Positions 8,997 to 17,350 of a stretch of DNA of 64,000 nucleotides are shown here, in pieces. Within the stretch, counting starts at the first letter, position 1, and the number at the start of each line of letters is the position of its first letter. This DNA is from JANQIO01 sp043513815 (GTDB taxonomy: Bacteria; Pseudomonadota; Gammaproteobacteria; Pseudomonadales; Halieaceae). Location: NCBI GenBank assembly GCA_043513815.1, contig CP121313.1, positions 434,001-498,000 on the forward strand, written 5' to 3'. The position numbers and the translations under genes were made by a program. Below the pieces are notes generated by a model. That model saw only the letters and a program-made list of their open reading frames with translations. It made no database searches and was not told where the DNA came from.

Positions 8997-9584
8997 TCAG
9001 TGTTCCCCGGCGCGCGGCAGTTGGTCGAAGGCGCGGCGCACACCGCTACCCAGGGTGCGGCGAGTGCGATCAACATCGGGTGAGTTGGCATCGGCAATGA
9101 TCTTGGTGAGTACCGCCCGCCAGATTTCCCGGTTGGTCTGGCCGTCGTTGATCTGCAGGGCGATGTTGCGGGTGGCCTTTACGCCCGACAGGGCAATGGC
9201 GTTGTCGCGCTCGGCCTGGCTGATGGTGGCATTGGGTCGCACGCCCGCCCGTGGCGCGATATTGCTGTTGGCGGCGGTCGGGGCGCCAAAGCGCACCCCG
9301 GGGGCATAGATGTAGTCGATGGTGAAATCACCACCGCGTGCAACTCGTTGATAGCCACGGGCGGTCAATTCCTCGTCTACCAGCTCCCGCAATATGGGGT
9401 CGATCACGTAGATGGGGTCGCGGAAGTAGAAGTCGCTGGAAAAGGGCTCACTGCGCCAGGAAAAGGTCTTGAAATTGCTGCCGGCGAATTCCTGCGAATC
9501 CCAGACATCGACTTCGACGCTAGCGCAGCCGGCCAGCAGGCCAAGCAGCGAGCCGAACAACAGGGCGGCCGGGGCAATTCTCAT
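8997..9584 (-). CDS. DUF4136-family lipoprotein
   Basis: A 195-residue predicted lipoprotein. The signal peptide ends in the lipobox LLAGC, followed by the DUF4136 N terminus (SVEVDVWDSQEFAG..FKTFSW) and the internal L-AR-GY-RV repeat typical of the family. The mature protein would sit in the periplasm on an outer- or inner-membrane lipid anchor. I chose the ATG at 9584 because GGAGAAG lies about 9 nt upstream; an upstream in-frame TTG at 9590 adds only two residues. Role unknown. Confidence 0.8.
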   Translation of the reverse strand: MRIAPAALLFGSLLGLLAGCASVEVDVWDSQEFAGSNFKTFSWRSEPFSSDFYFRDPIYVIDPILRELVDEELTARGYQRVARGGDFTIDYIYAPGVRFGAPTAANSNIAPRAGVRPNATISQAERDNAIALSGVKATRNIALQINDGQTNREIWRAVLTKIIADANSPDVDRTRRTLGSGVRRAFDQLPRAGEH

Positions 9585-9599
9585 CGCCAATCTTCTCCA

Positions 9600-9755
9600 G
9601 TGGGTAAAAGGCGAACCATAGTAGCAGCATCTGCCCGCGGCGCAATTGTCATGGCGACGCTCTGTGCCATGCCGCTGGCGCTGCCGGCCACGGCGCTTGC
9701 GGCGGGTTGCTGGCAGCCTGTGCGTGTTGCCTGCAAAGGCCCCATTGCCGAATGA
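9600..9755 (+). CDS. Possible small exported peptide (doubtful)
   Basis: A GTG-initiated frame of 51 residues, divergent from the DUF4136 lipoprotein. It reads as a basic start (GKRRTIV), then a hydrophobic stretch MATLCAMPLALPATALAA resembling a signal peptide with an Ala-x-Ala cleavage site, then a short Cys-containing tail GCWQPVRVACKGPIAE. No good ribosome-binding site precedes either the GTG or an internal ATG at 9651. It ends ten bases before the next micro-ORF. The signal-peptide-like composition is the only support. Confidence 0.25.
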   Translation: MGKRRTIVAASARGAIVMATLCAMPLALPATALAAGCWQPVRVACKGPIAE

Positions 9756-9764
9756 GGAAGTGCC

Positions 9765-9848
9765 ATGACCGCCATCTATTCCCGCCTTTATCCTGCCCTG
9801 TTTCTTGGCCTGATTGCTTTCAAGGGATTCCTGCTGCTGACGTTGTAA
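9765..9848 (+). CDS. Possible 27-residue membrane peptide
   Basis: An ATG frame of 27 residues preceded by GAGGAAG at suitable spacing. The peptide starts MTAIYSRLYPALF and is a single hydrophobic helix with one internal lysine, the usual form of bacterial small membrane proteins. It lies immediately after the 9600-9755 frame, which would allow translational coupling, and about 100 bp before the LysR gene. No homologue is known to me; the ribosome-binding site and helix composition are the only evidence. Confidence 0.35.
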   Translation: MTAIYSRLYPALFLGLIAFKGFLLLTL

Positions 9849-9885
9849 GCCGCCTTTGAGCGGGTTTCGTCAGGGCCTTCGTGGG

Positions 9886-9914
9886 CTGGCGGTATTATTA
9901 GTAATCGCTATAAT
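9886..9914 (+). promoter_or_regulatory. Probable promoter of the LysR gene
   Basis: A perfect -10 hexamer TATAAT at 9909-9914 lies about 40 bp before the LysR ATG. The -35 position (9886-9891, CTGGCG) matches poorly, so an activator or autoregulation is possible. The surrounding sequence (TATTATTAGTAA) is locally AT-rich. Confidence 0.5.
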
Positions 9915-9952
9915 GTTCGCCAAGTAACATACAAGAAAGTTATTTCTCGCCT

Positions 9953-10915
9953 ATGCTATCCCGGCAATTGTTGCGGACAGACCTGAACCTGCTGCTAGCC
10001 CTGCAGGTGCTGCTGGAGGAGCGGAACGTAACCCGCGCCGCCGAGCGCCTCAATGTCTCGCAGCCGGCCCTCAGCAAGACCCTGCAGAAGCTGCGCGAGA
10101 CCTTCGACGACGAGTTGTTCACTCGCACCGCCCACGGCCTGATTCCTACTCCACGCGCCGAAGAACTGGGGCGCGGCCTGCCGGAGGGCCTTGAGCAGCT
10201 CGATAGCATTCTGCAACCTGTCGAGTTTGATCCCACGGTGTATGACGGCACGTTCCGGCTGGCGATGCCCGCCATGTTCACCGAGGTGCTGCTGCCGCAG
10301 CTCATGCATGAGTTGGCGGTCGTCGCCCCCCGGGTGAAAATCATCAGCGGTGACCTGAGCCTCAATTTTCAGGAGCGGCTGAAGCTGGGCGAGATCGACT
10401 TTGCCATTGCCGTCGTCGAGCACACGGATACCGATGTGCACGCCGAGCCACTGCGCACCATCAGTCCGCGCTGCTACCTGCGCAAGGAACACCCGCTGAT
10501 CGGCAAGACCATTACCCTCAAGGATTTTCTGGCCTACCCCCATGTGCGCCTGTATCTGCCTGGCCTGACCAGGGAGAACCTGGGCCTGGTGGATGAAGTG
10601 CTCGCTGAGCGCGGTCAATACCGCAATGTGGTGCTGGAGACTACCCAGTTCGCACCCGCCGTGGGCGTGCTGTCGAACACCGACTGCATTCTGATCGCCA
10701 ACGCCGGGCTCGCCAACAGCCCGGCGGTGGAGGACAACATTGTGGTACAGCCCATCCCGGACGAGCTGGCGCGCCTGTTCTCCGGCCATAGTGGCGGCAA
10801 GCGCACGCGGCTTGCCCTGGTGCGCCATACTCGCACCTCCAACAGTGAGGCCCATCAGTGGCTGCGCCGCCTGATCGTCAAGCTCATGTCCGAGCAGGAT
10901 ACGGTCAACGATTGA
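9953..10915 (+). CDS. LysR-family transcriptional regulator
   Basis: A 320-residue LysR-type regulator. Residues ~8-67 form the winged helix-turn-helix (LLALQVLLEERNVTRAAERL.VSQPALSKTLQKLRE.F.D.LF.R), followed by a periplasmic-binding-protein-like effector domain. The start DLNLLLALQVLLEE and the long HTH resemble the NodD/LeuO/PnbR branch rather than CysB or OxyR types. The next gene on the same strand encodes a PepSY membrane protein, 87 bp away, and is the nearest possible target. The inducer cannot be inferred. Confidence 0.9.
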   Translation: MLSRQLLRTDLNLLLALQVLLEERNVTRAAERLNVSQPALSKTLQKLRETFDDELFTRTAHGLIPTPRAEELGRGLPEGLEQLDSILQPVEFDPTVYDGTFRLAMPAMFTEVLLPQLMHELAVVAPRVKIISGDLSLNFQERLKLGEIDFAIAVVEHTDTDVHAEPLRTISPRCYLRKEHPLIGKTITLKDFLAYPHVRLYLPGLTRENLGLVDEVLAERGQYRNVVLETTQFAPAVGVLSNTDCILIANAGLANSPAVEDNIVVQPIPDELARLFSGHSGGKRTRLALVRHTRTSNSEAHQWLRRLIVKLMSEQDTVND

Positions 10916-10923
10916 TCACCGCG

Positions 10924-10943
10924 CGCCGCTGACTTTTGCGGCG
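10924..10943 (+). terminator. Possible terminator after the LysR gene
   Basis: CGCCGC and GCGGCG form a 6-bp stem with an 8-nt loop eight bases after the LysR stop, followed by the weak run TCTTG. It lacks a proper U-tract, so it may only stabilise the transcript. Confidence 0.3.
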
Positions 10944-11002
10944 TCTTGCTGTAAAACGCCTGTTTTTCCTCAACGCTTAACTTTCACCGCTTTGGAGCTG
11001 CC

Positions 11003-11551
11003 ATGAATCGCTCGCTGTTCATCACCATCCACATGTATCTCTCCGCCTTCTTTGCCGTTTTCGTGCTGCTCGTGGCGACTTCTGGCGGCTTGTACCTCGC
11101 AGGCTACAAGGGTTCGGTCGATTCAAAGGTGGTGCACACTGAGCCCGACACCGTCGGCCTGGGAGAGCTGTCCGGTGAGCCGCTCGAACAGGCGGTGGTG
11201 GCGTTGTTGGGTCGCGCTGGCGCCGAGGGGTACAGCTTTGAATATGTGAAGGTGAGCGGCGCCAACCTGTACACGCGGCCGACGTCCCGCAGCCATTACA
11301 AGATTGCACTGGGGGATGAGGTGACGGTGTCATGGCGCGAGCCCAACCTGCAGTCGGCCATGATGGAGCTGCACATGGGTCACGGGCCACTGGCGTTCAA
11401 GACCTTCCAGAAAATCTTCGCCGTGGGGATGCTCTTTATCATCGTTAGCGGTCTGTGGCTGGGCCTGTCAGCCCAGCGCCTGCGGGTTCGCACGCTCGCC
11501 GCGGCGGGTTCTGGCGCGGCGCTGTTCTTTATTGCGGTGCTGTTTCTGTAG
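11003..11551 (+). CDS. PepSY-associated transmembrane protein
   Basis: A 182-residue inner-membrane protein. An N-terminal helix (IHMYLSAFFAVFVLLVATSGGLYLAGYKG) is followed by a ~100-residue periplasmic region with the LH-GHGPLAFK motif and two C-terminal helices (FAVGMLFIIVSGLWLGLS and a final hydrophobic segment). The HMYLSAFFA...SGGLYL pattern is that of the PepSY-TM family, which includes ferric-reductase-like and siderophore-related proteins. GGAG precedes the ATG. The full-size family has more helices, so this is a short version. Function unassigned. Confidence 0.75.
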   Translation: MNRSLFITIHMYLSAFFAVFVLLVATSGGLYLAGYKGSVDSKVVHTEPDTVGLGELSGEPLEQAVVALLGRAGAEGYSFEYVKVSGANLYTRPTSRSHYKIALGDEVTVSWREPNLQSAMMELHMGHGPLAFKTFQKIFAVGMLFIIVSGLWLGLSAQRLRVRTLAAAGSGAALFFIAVLFL

Positions 11552-11556
11552 GCTGC

Positions 11557-12945
11557 CTACCTGATGCCGGCGGCGGGCCTGAGATCGAAGGCGATACTGA
11601 TGCGCTCCGCCTGGCTGTCGAAGGGCAGGGTACGGTGGAACAGGTTGGCGGGGAACAGCACGATATCTCCGACCTGAATATCCAGTACCCTGGCGGGCGG
11701 GGTCACCCCGGGTTGCAGCGGGTAGTTATCGCCGTGCAGGCCAAGCTCAAAGCAGCCTTCCTGGCCTGAGCCACCTCGTTCCGGTAACGCCAGGTACAAC
11801 ACTCCGCTCACCCAGCCCCCCTCGTGAATGTGCGCATCCAGATGGCCGCCCCGGCGCATGCGGATATACCAGGAACTCTCAAATTCCAGGGTATCGGGAA
11901 AGCGTTGCATCAGTTCGCAGCCGGCGCCTGCATATCGATCCCGGTAGCGCGAGAAGTGTTCGCGAACCAGCCCGGCGAGCTTTTGAAAGGCAGGCTCTTC
12001 CCGTTGCAGCAGATGCCCCGCTGACTGGACGCCTTCGTGGAGTCGGCCCTGGGTGCGTTCCTCGATACCGCTGACATCGATGTCCCGGAGCAGTGCGGCA
12101 CGCAGGGGCGCGTCCCCGCGCAGTTCCGGCACCGATTCCTGGTACACAAAGTCAAAGGGGTTGGGGCAGAAGCGGTAGCCGCTGTCGCCCCCGTGGTTGA
12201 GCGCGTGGTGGGCCAGTAGTGCGGCGACCTGGGGGGAGCAGTGCTCACTGGCCGGCAGGATGGCGTCGCGCTTTGCCCGAAACGCATCGAGCTTGTTGCG
12301 CTTGTAGAGGCAGTAGAGGACGCGGGCATCGGAGTCTCTGATGGCGGCGCGCTCAAACCACGGCAGCGCCGCGTCGAGCTCGCCCTGCTCGTAGTAAAGA
12401 TTGCCCATGTTGTAGGCGGCATCGCGGTAGCCCGGGTCGGCGTCCAGTGCCGCCTGGTAGCACTGCCTCGCGACTTCCAGGTTGCCCAGGTGTTTGAGCG
12501 CATTGCCGAGGTTGTTGTAACTGGGCGCGTGGTCCGGGGCGCTGACAATGGCGCGTTTGTAGCTCTCCACCGCGGCCTGCAACTGGCCGAGGTCGCGGTA
12601 GACATTCCCCAGGTTGTACCAGGCGAAAGCAAACTCCGGGCGGGCTTTGACGGCATTTTCATAGCAACCGATGGCGGCGGTGCGCTGCCCCTGCGACTGG
12701 CGAATATTGCCCAGGTTGTAGTGCACTTCGGCCAGCTCCGGGTGCAGTGCCAGGGCTTCGCTGTAGCAATCGGCCGCGGCGTCCAGGTCGCCGGTCTCCT
12801 TGAGGGCACTGCCGAGGCAGACCAGGATCTCGCAGTCGCCCGGACTGAGCGCCAGCGCCGCGCGCCACAGTTGAATGGCCTCATCGCGCTGGCCACCGTT
12901 GTAGCACTGTAGCGCGGCCTGGTTTAACTGCTCTGTAGTACTCAT
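11557..12945 (-). CDS. TPR-repeat protein fused to a 2OG-Fe(II) oxygenase domain
   Basis: A 462-residue protein. Residues ~1-230 are about six TPR units with the usual AL-L-P--AE-HYNLGN pattern. Residues ~330-462 are a 2-oxoglutarate/Fe(II) dioxygenase of the type placed C-terminally on TPR proteins (PF13759-like): iron ligands HIHEGGW and LFHRTLPF, with the 2OG-binding arginine in ERISIAFDLR. It probably hydroxylates a peptidyl or small-molecule substrate bound by the TPR part. Its start codon directly abuts the AraC gene's stop, so the two form an operon. Substrate unknown. Confidence 0.8.
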   Translation of the reverse strand: MSTTEQLNQAALQCYNGGQRDEAIQLWRAALALSPGDCEILVCLGSALKETGDLDAAADCYSEALALHPELAEVHYNLGNIRQSQGQRTAAIGCYENAVKARPEFAFAWYNLGNVYRDLGQLQAAVESYKRAIVSAPDHAPSYNNLGNALKHLGNLEVARQCYQAALDADPGYRDAAYNMGNLYYEQGELDAALPWFERAAIRDSDARVLYCLYKRNKLDAFRAKRDAILPASEHCSPQVAALLAHHALNHGGDSGYRFCPNPFDFVYQESVPELRGDAPLRAALLRDIDVSGIEERTQGRLHEGVQSAGHLLQREEPAFQKLAGLVREHFSRYRDRYAGAGCELMQRFPDTLEFESSWYIRMRRGGHLDAHIHEGGWVSGVLYLALPERGGSGQEGCFELGLHGDNYPLQPGVTPPARVLDIQVGDIVLFPANLFHRTLPFDSQAERISIAFDLRPAAGIR

Positions 12946-13827
12946 CTATTTGCCGATCGAAGCGCGGTAGTCCCGCGGTGAAGTGCCGATGGTATTTCGA
13001 AACTGTCGTGAAAAATACAGCGGATCTTCGTAGCCCACTGCCCCGGCCACGGCTTGTATGTTCATGTCTGTGCTGTCCAGCAGCCGGCAGGCGTACTCCA
13101 TTTTCATGTTCAGGAAGTGCTTGATGGGGGAGTAGCCGGTCAGCTGTTTGTAGCGCTTGGAGAAGTGATACTTGGATAGTCGGGCGCGGGCCGCCAGTTC
13201 ATCGAGGCTGAGGCCGCGGTGAATATGCTCGCGCATATAGGTTTGCAGGGCTGCCAGATCAAACCCGCCTTCACCGCGCCCGCCCTCCAGCCCGGCTTCC
13301 AGCGCGAGCAGGGTCAGCAGGTGGCGCAACTGGTTGGCGGCGTTGACGAAGGCGCGGGTGGAGTAACCTGACTGGCGCACCTCCAGCAGGCTGTCGAAAC
13401 TGCTGGCCAGAGAGGGCGACAGCCCGGCACTGACCGCCGGGCGCCCTTCGCGGTAACCCAGATTTTGCAGGAACACGCCGCTGGCAGAGCCCTGGAAGTG
13501 CACCCAGTAGACGGACCAGGGTTGCAGGCGGTGCGCCCGGTATTCGTGGGCCAGCCCCTGGGGCAGCAGGATCATCCCGCCAGGGCCGATAGGCCCTGAC
13601 CAGCCGCCGGCCGTCAGTGAGCCTCTGCCTGAAGCGCAATAAATCAGCAGGTTGTCGTCGTGGCGCTGGCGCCCCATGCGGTGACCAGTGGCTGCGGGGT
13701 AGTAGCCCATGGCCGTGGGGTAGCAGTCCTTGGTCAGCGGGTGCCGCGCCAGGAAACCGATCATGAAGGAGGGTGTGATGAAGCGGATGCCGGCATCCGG
13801 CAGCGGCCATTTTGAAGGTGCGCTCAT
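12946..13827 (-). CDS. AraC-family regulator, possible MmsR-like activator of the valine operon
   Basis: A 293-residue AraC/XylS protein. The N-terminal ~165 residues form a cupin-type effector domain (YCASGRGSLT..GWSGPIGPGGMILLP). The C-terminal ~100 residues hold two helix-turn-helix motifs (LSLDELAARARLSKYHFSKRYKQ and IQAVAGAVGYEDPLYFSRQF) and the closing GTSPRDYRAS. It is divergent from the valine-degradation operon across 120 bp. In Pseudomonas aeruginosa the AraC protein MmsR is divergent from mmsAB and activates it, so an equivalent role is likely here by position. It could equally control only the TPR/oxygenase gene downstream. Confidence 0.85.
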   Translation of the reverse strand: MSAPSKWPLPDAGIRFITPSFMIGFLARHPLTKDCYPTAMGYYPAATGHRMGRQRHDDNLLIYCASGRGSLTAGGWSGPIGPGGMILLPQGLAHEYRAHRLQPWSVYWVHFQGSASGVFLQNLGYREGRPAVSAGLSPSLASSFDSLLEVRQSGYSTRAFVNAANQLRHLLTLLALEAGLEGGRGEGGFDLAALQTYMREHIHRGLSLDELAARARLSKYHFSKRYKQLTGYSPIKHFLNMKMEYACRLLDSTDMNIQAVAGAVGYEDPLYFSRQFRNTIGTSPRDYRASIGK

Positions 13828-13947
13828 AACGCAATATAGTCCATAAACTCCGCAATTTCGTCAATGTGCCCCAAATCTGTGCTCTGGTACCCTTGCAGGC
13901 TGTCTAATATATAGGGTGCGGCCCGTGCCGCCCGCCAGGAGAATCCC

Positions 13948-15399
13948 ATGTCAGAAGCCAAGCAGCTTGCCGATGTTCACGAGCCCGAGGAGCTGGCGCG
14001 CCAGCATATAGAAGAGCTGATCGCGCGCTCCCGCGCCGCCCAGGCGCAGATTGCCGATTACACCCAGGCACAGGTGGACAACCTGATTCGCGCCCTCGTG
14101 TATGCCGTGGCCAAGGAAGACCGGGCCGAGGAAATTGCCCAGTTCACGGTGCAGGAAACCCAGCTCGGGAACTACAGCGGCAAATACCTGAAGATTCACC
14201 GCAAGACCCGGGCCACGCTGATGGACATTATCAACGACAAGTCCGTGGGCGTGATTGAAGAGCTGCCGGAGCGCAATATCTACAAGATTGCCAAGCCGGT
14301 CGGTGTGATCGGTGCGCTGTCGCCGTCCACCAATCCGGAAGCCACGCCCGTCATCAAGGCGATTTCTGCGATCAAGGGCCGCAACTCGATCATCATCGCC
14401 CCCCACCCCCGGGCGAAGCTGACCAACAAGAAAATCTGTGACTATATGCGCGAGGCCCTCGAGCGCATGGGCGCGCCAGCTGATCTGGTGATCGCCATTG
14501 AGACACCGTCCATGGAGCTCACCAACGAACTGATGCGCCAGTGCGATCGCGTGCTGGCTACCGGCGGCTCCGCCATGGTGACCGCCGCCTATTCCTCTGG
14601 AACACCTGCGCTGGGCGTAGGTGTGGGCAATGCGGTGATCACCGTCGACGACAGCGCTGATCTTGATGAGGCTGCGGAAAAAATCCGCGTGTCCAAGACC
14701 CTGGATCTGGCCGCTTCCTGCTCCTCCGACAACTCGGTACTGCTGTTTGCCTCCATCTATGACGACATGCTGGCAAAGCTGCAGCGCGAGGGTGGCTACC
14801 TGCTGGACGAGGCCGAAAAGGAAAAGCTCAAGAACACAATCTGGAAAGACGGCCATCTCAATGTCGATATCGTCGCCCAGCCAGCGCACAAGATTGCCGG
14901 CATGGCGGGCATCGAACTGCCCGAGGGCAAGACCTTCCTGATCGTCCCGGAAACCGGTGCCGGCCCCGAGTATCCGTTCTCTGGAGAAAAGCTGTCGGTC
15001 ACCATGGCCTTGTACAAGGTCAAGGACATCGACGAAGCCATCGCGCTGACCAACAGCATCCAGGCTTACCAGGGCCAGGGCCACTCCTGTGGTATCTACA
15101 GCTACAACGACGACCACATTCTCAGTTATGCCAACGGCACCCGGACGTCGCGGGTGATGGTTAATCAGCCCCAGGCGTCGTCAAACAGCGGCAATCTGTG
15201 GAACGGCATGCGCCAGACCTTCTCCCTGGGCTGTGGATCCTGGGGTGGCAATTCCACCAACAACAACATTACCTGGCGCGATCTGATCAACGAGACCTGG
15301 ATTTCCAAACCGTTGGCAGTCACCAAGGCGATTCCCGAAGACATCGAGCTGTTTGGTGCTGAGGTCATGGCCCTGTTCGACGACCAGGCCGGGGACTAA
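13948..15399 (+). CDS. CoA-acylating aldehyde dehydrogenase (EutE/AdhE/SauS type)
   Basis: A 483-residue NAD(P)-dependent aldehyde dehydrogenase of the CoA-acylating branch. It has KPVGVIGALSPSTNP (nucleotide loop), the glycine turn ATGGSAMV and the nucleophile Cys258 in ASCSSDN. The CSSDN context matches acylating enzymes such as AdhE-N, EutE or sulfoacetaldehyde dehydrogenase SauS, not the decarboxylating MmsA family. It is the first gene of an operon whose other members convert isobutyryl-CoA to methylmalonate semialdehyde, so that semialdehyde is the likely substrate here, yielding an acyl-CoA. Sulfoacetaldehyde or propionaldehyde are alternatives suggested by homology alone. Confidence 0.85.
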   Translation: MSEAKQLADVHEPEELARQHIEELIARSRAAQAQIADYTQAQVDNLIRALVYAVAKEDRAEEIAQFTVQETQLGNYSGKYLKIHRKTRATLMDIINDKSVGVIEELPERNIYKIAKPVGVIGALSPSTNPEATPVIKAISAIKGRNSIIIAPHPRAKLTNKKICDYMREALERMGAPADLVIAIETPSMELTNELMRQCDRVLATGGSAMVTAAYSSGTPALGVGVGNAVITVDDSADLDEAAEKIRVSKTLDLAASCSSDNSVLLFASIYDDMLAKLQREGGYLLDEAEKEKLKNTIWKDGHLNVDIVAQPAHKIAGMAGIELPEGKTFLIVPETGAGPEYPFSGEKLSVTMALYKVKDIDEAIALTNSIQAYQGQGHSCGIYSYNDDHILSYANGTRTSRVMVNQPQASSNSGNLWNGMRQTFSLGCGSWGGNSTNNNITWRDLINETWISKPLAVTKAIPEDIELFGAEVMALFDDQAGD

Positions 15400-15404
15400 T
15401 CGCC

Positions 15405-16565
15405 ATGGATTTTGCGCTTTCAGACGACCAGCAGGCGTTCGTCGACAGCGCCCGTGCCTTCTCCGCGGGCGTGCTGGCACCCAAGGCCGCCGAATGGGAT
15501 GCGACCTCGCACTTCCCGGTGGAGGCGCTGGCGCAGGCGGGTGAGTTGGGCTTCATGGGCATGTATACGCCGGAAGCCGCTGGCGGCCTGGCCCTGCCGC
15601 GGCTTGACGCCAGCCTGATTGTTGAAGAGCTGGCCAAGGGCTGCACGACGACGGCCGCGTTCCTGACCATTCACAACATGGCCACCAGCATGATCGGCAA
15701 GTACTGTCGCCAGGAGGTCATCGACGAATGGTGTCCAGAACTGGTGATGGGTACCAAGCTCGCTTCCTATTGTCTTACCGAGCCTGGTGCCGGCTCCGAT
15801 GCCGGTAGCCTGCGCACCAGCGCCGCCAGCGAGGGCGACGACTATATCGTCAATGGCAGCAAGGTCTTCATCAGTGGCGCCGGTGCGACCGATGTGCTGG
15901 TGGTGATGCTGCGTACCGGTGATGCCGGACCGAAAGGCGTGACCGCGGTGCTGATCCCGGCGGATGCCGAGGGGGTGTCCTACGGCAAGAACGAGGAAAA
16001 GATGGGCTGGAAGGCACAGCCAACCCGCATGGTGACCTTTGACAACGTACGCGTTCCCAAGGGCTATCGCCTCGGTGAAGAAGGCCAGGGCTTCGCGATA
16101 GCCATGGAAGGGCTGGACGGCGGTCGCATCAATATCGCCACCTGCAGCGTGGGAACCGCCCAGCAGGCGCTGGAAGAGGCGGTGGCCTATGTGCAGGAAC
16201 GCAAACAGTTTGGCACCGCCATTGCCGATTTCCAGGCCACCCAGTTCAAGCTCGCCGACATGGCGACCGACCTGGTGGCCGCGCGGCAAATGGTTCGCCT
16301 TGCCGCCTGGAAGCTCGACAATCGCGATGCCCAGGCCACCACCTACTGCGCCATGGCCAAGCGATTTGCCACCGATGTGGGCTTTGATGTCTGCAACGAT
16401 GCCCTGCAGCTTTATGGCGGCTATGGCTACATCAAGGAGTACCCGATGGAGCGCCATGTGCGCGATACCCGGGTGCACCAGATCCTGGAAGGTACCAACG
16501 AAATCATGCGGGTGATCATCTCCCGCCGTCTGTTAATGGAAGGAGCCCTGGAGGTGATTCAATGA
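15405..16565 (+). CDS. Acyl-CoA dehydrogenase, probably isobutyryl-CoA dehydrogenase
   Basis: A 386-residue FAD flavoenzyme that oxidises a short acyl-CoA to the enoyl-CoA, passing electrons to ETF. Motifs: YCLTEPGAGSDAGS and KVFISGAGATD in the middle domain, LYGGYGYIKEYPMERHVRD and the C-terminal ILEGTNEIMRVIISR with Glu362. It lies five bases after the aldehyde dehydrogenase and overlaps the enoyl-CoA hydratase by an ATGA. With 3-hydroxyisobutyryl-CoA hydrolase and MmsB downstream, isobutyryl-CoA to methacrylyl-CoA is the expected step (ACAD8-like). Chain-length specificity is not provable from motifs. Confidence 0.9.
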   Translation: MDFALSDDQQAFVDSARAFSAGVLAPKAAEWDATSHFPVEALAQAGELGFMGMYTPEAAGGLALPRLDASLIVEELAKGCTTTAAFLTIHNMATSMIGKYCRQEVIDEWCPELVMGTKLASYCLTEPGAGSDAGSLRTSAASEGDDYIVNGSKVFISGAGATDVLVVMLRTGDAGPKGVTAVLIPADAEGVSYGKNEEKMGWKAQPTRMVTFDNVRVPKGYRLGEEGQGFAIAMEGLDGGRINIATCSVGTAQQALEEAVAYVQERKQFGTAIADFQATQFKLADMATDLVAARQMVRLAAWKLDNRDAQATTYCAMAKRFATDVGFDVCNDALQLYGGYGYIKEYPMERHVRDTRVHQILEGTNEIMRVIISRRLLMEGALEVIQ

Positions 16566-17350
16566 GTGTGAGTACATCGGACAAGCTCAAGGTCGAAATG
16601 CACGGCCATACGGCACTGGTGACCATTGATAATCCCGCCGCGAACACCTGGGATACGGAAAGCCTGCCGGCGCTCAAGGATCTCGTCGAGAAGCTCAATG
16701 CTGACCGTGAGGTCTGGGCGCTGGTACTGACCGGCGCGGGTGAGAAGTTTTTCTCGGCAGGTGCCGATCTCAAGCTGTTTGCCGACGGCAGTCCCGACAC
16801 TGCCCGCGACATGGCCCAGTATTTTGGCGAGGGCTTCGAATGCCTGGCGGATTTCCGCGGCGTGAGCATTGCCGCCATTAATGGCTACGCTATGGGCGGC
16901 GGCCTCGAGGTCGCGCTGGCCTGTGATATCCGCATCGCTGAGGAGCATGCGCAGATGGCGCTGCCGGAAGCGAAGGTCGGCCTGTTGCCCTGCGCCGGTG
17001 GCACCCAGCGCCTGGCCTGGCTGTGTGGCGAGGGCTGGGCCAAGAAGATGATCTTGTGCGGTGAGCGTGTCGATTCAGCCACTGCTGAGAAAATCGGCCT
17101 GGTGGAAGAAGTCGTCCCCAGCGGCGGTGCCAGGGAGCGCGCGCTGGCGTTGGCCGAGCAGGTCGGTGAGCAGAGCCCTATTTCTGTCACCTCCTGCAAG
17201 GAACTGATCGGCCAGGCCCGCGAGAAGGCCATGGAGGGCGCTTTGCCCTACGAGCGGCAGAAGTTTGTCGATCTGTTCGGCACTGAAGACCAGAAGGAAG
17301 GCGTTAATGCCTTCCTTGAAAAGCGCAAGCCGGTGTGGAAGAACGCCTGA
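16562..17350 (+). CDS. Enoyl-CoA hydratase (valine pathway)
   Basis: A 262-residue crotonase-fold enzyme. The oxyanion-hole motif KFFSAGADLKLF and the GYAMGGGLEVALACDIRIAEEHAQMALPEAKVGLLP stretch are present, with catalytic Glu in the ALPEAKVG segment. In this operon it would hydrate methacrylyl-CoA to 3-hydroxyisobutyryl-CoA. It is translationally coupled at both ends (ATGA overlaps with the dehydrogenase before and the hydrolase after). Confidence 0.9.
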   Translation: MSVSTSDKLKVEMHGHTALVTIDNPAANTWDTESLPALKDLVEKLNADREVWALVLTGAGEKFFSAGADLKLFADGSPDTARDMAQYFGEGFECLADFRGVSIAAINGYAMGGGLEVALACDIRIAEEHAQMALPEAKVGLLPCAGGTQRLAWLCGEGWAKKMILCGERVDSATAEKIGLVEEVVPSGGARERALALAEQVGEQSPISVTSCKELIGQAREKAMEGALPYERQKFVDLFGTEDQKEGVNAFLEKRKPVWKNA

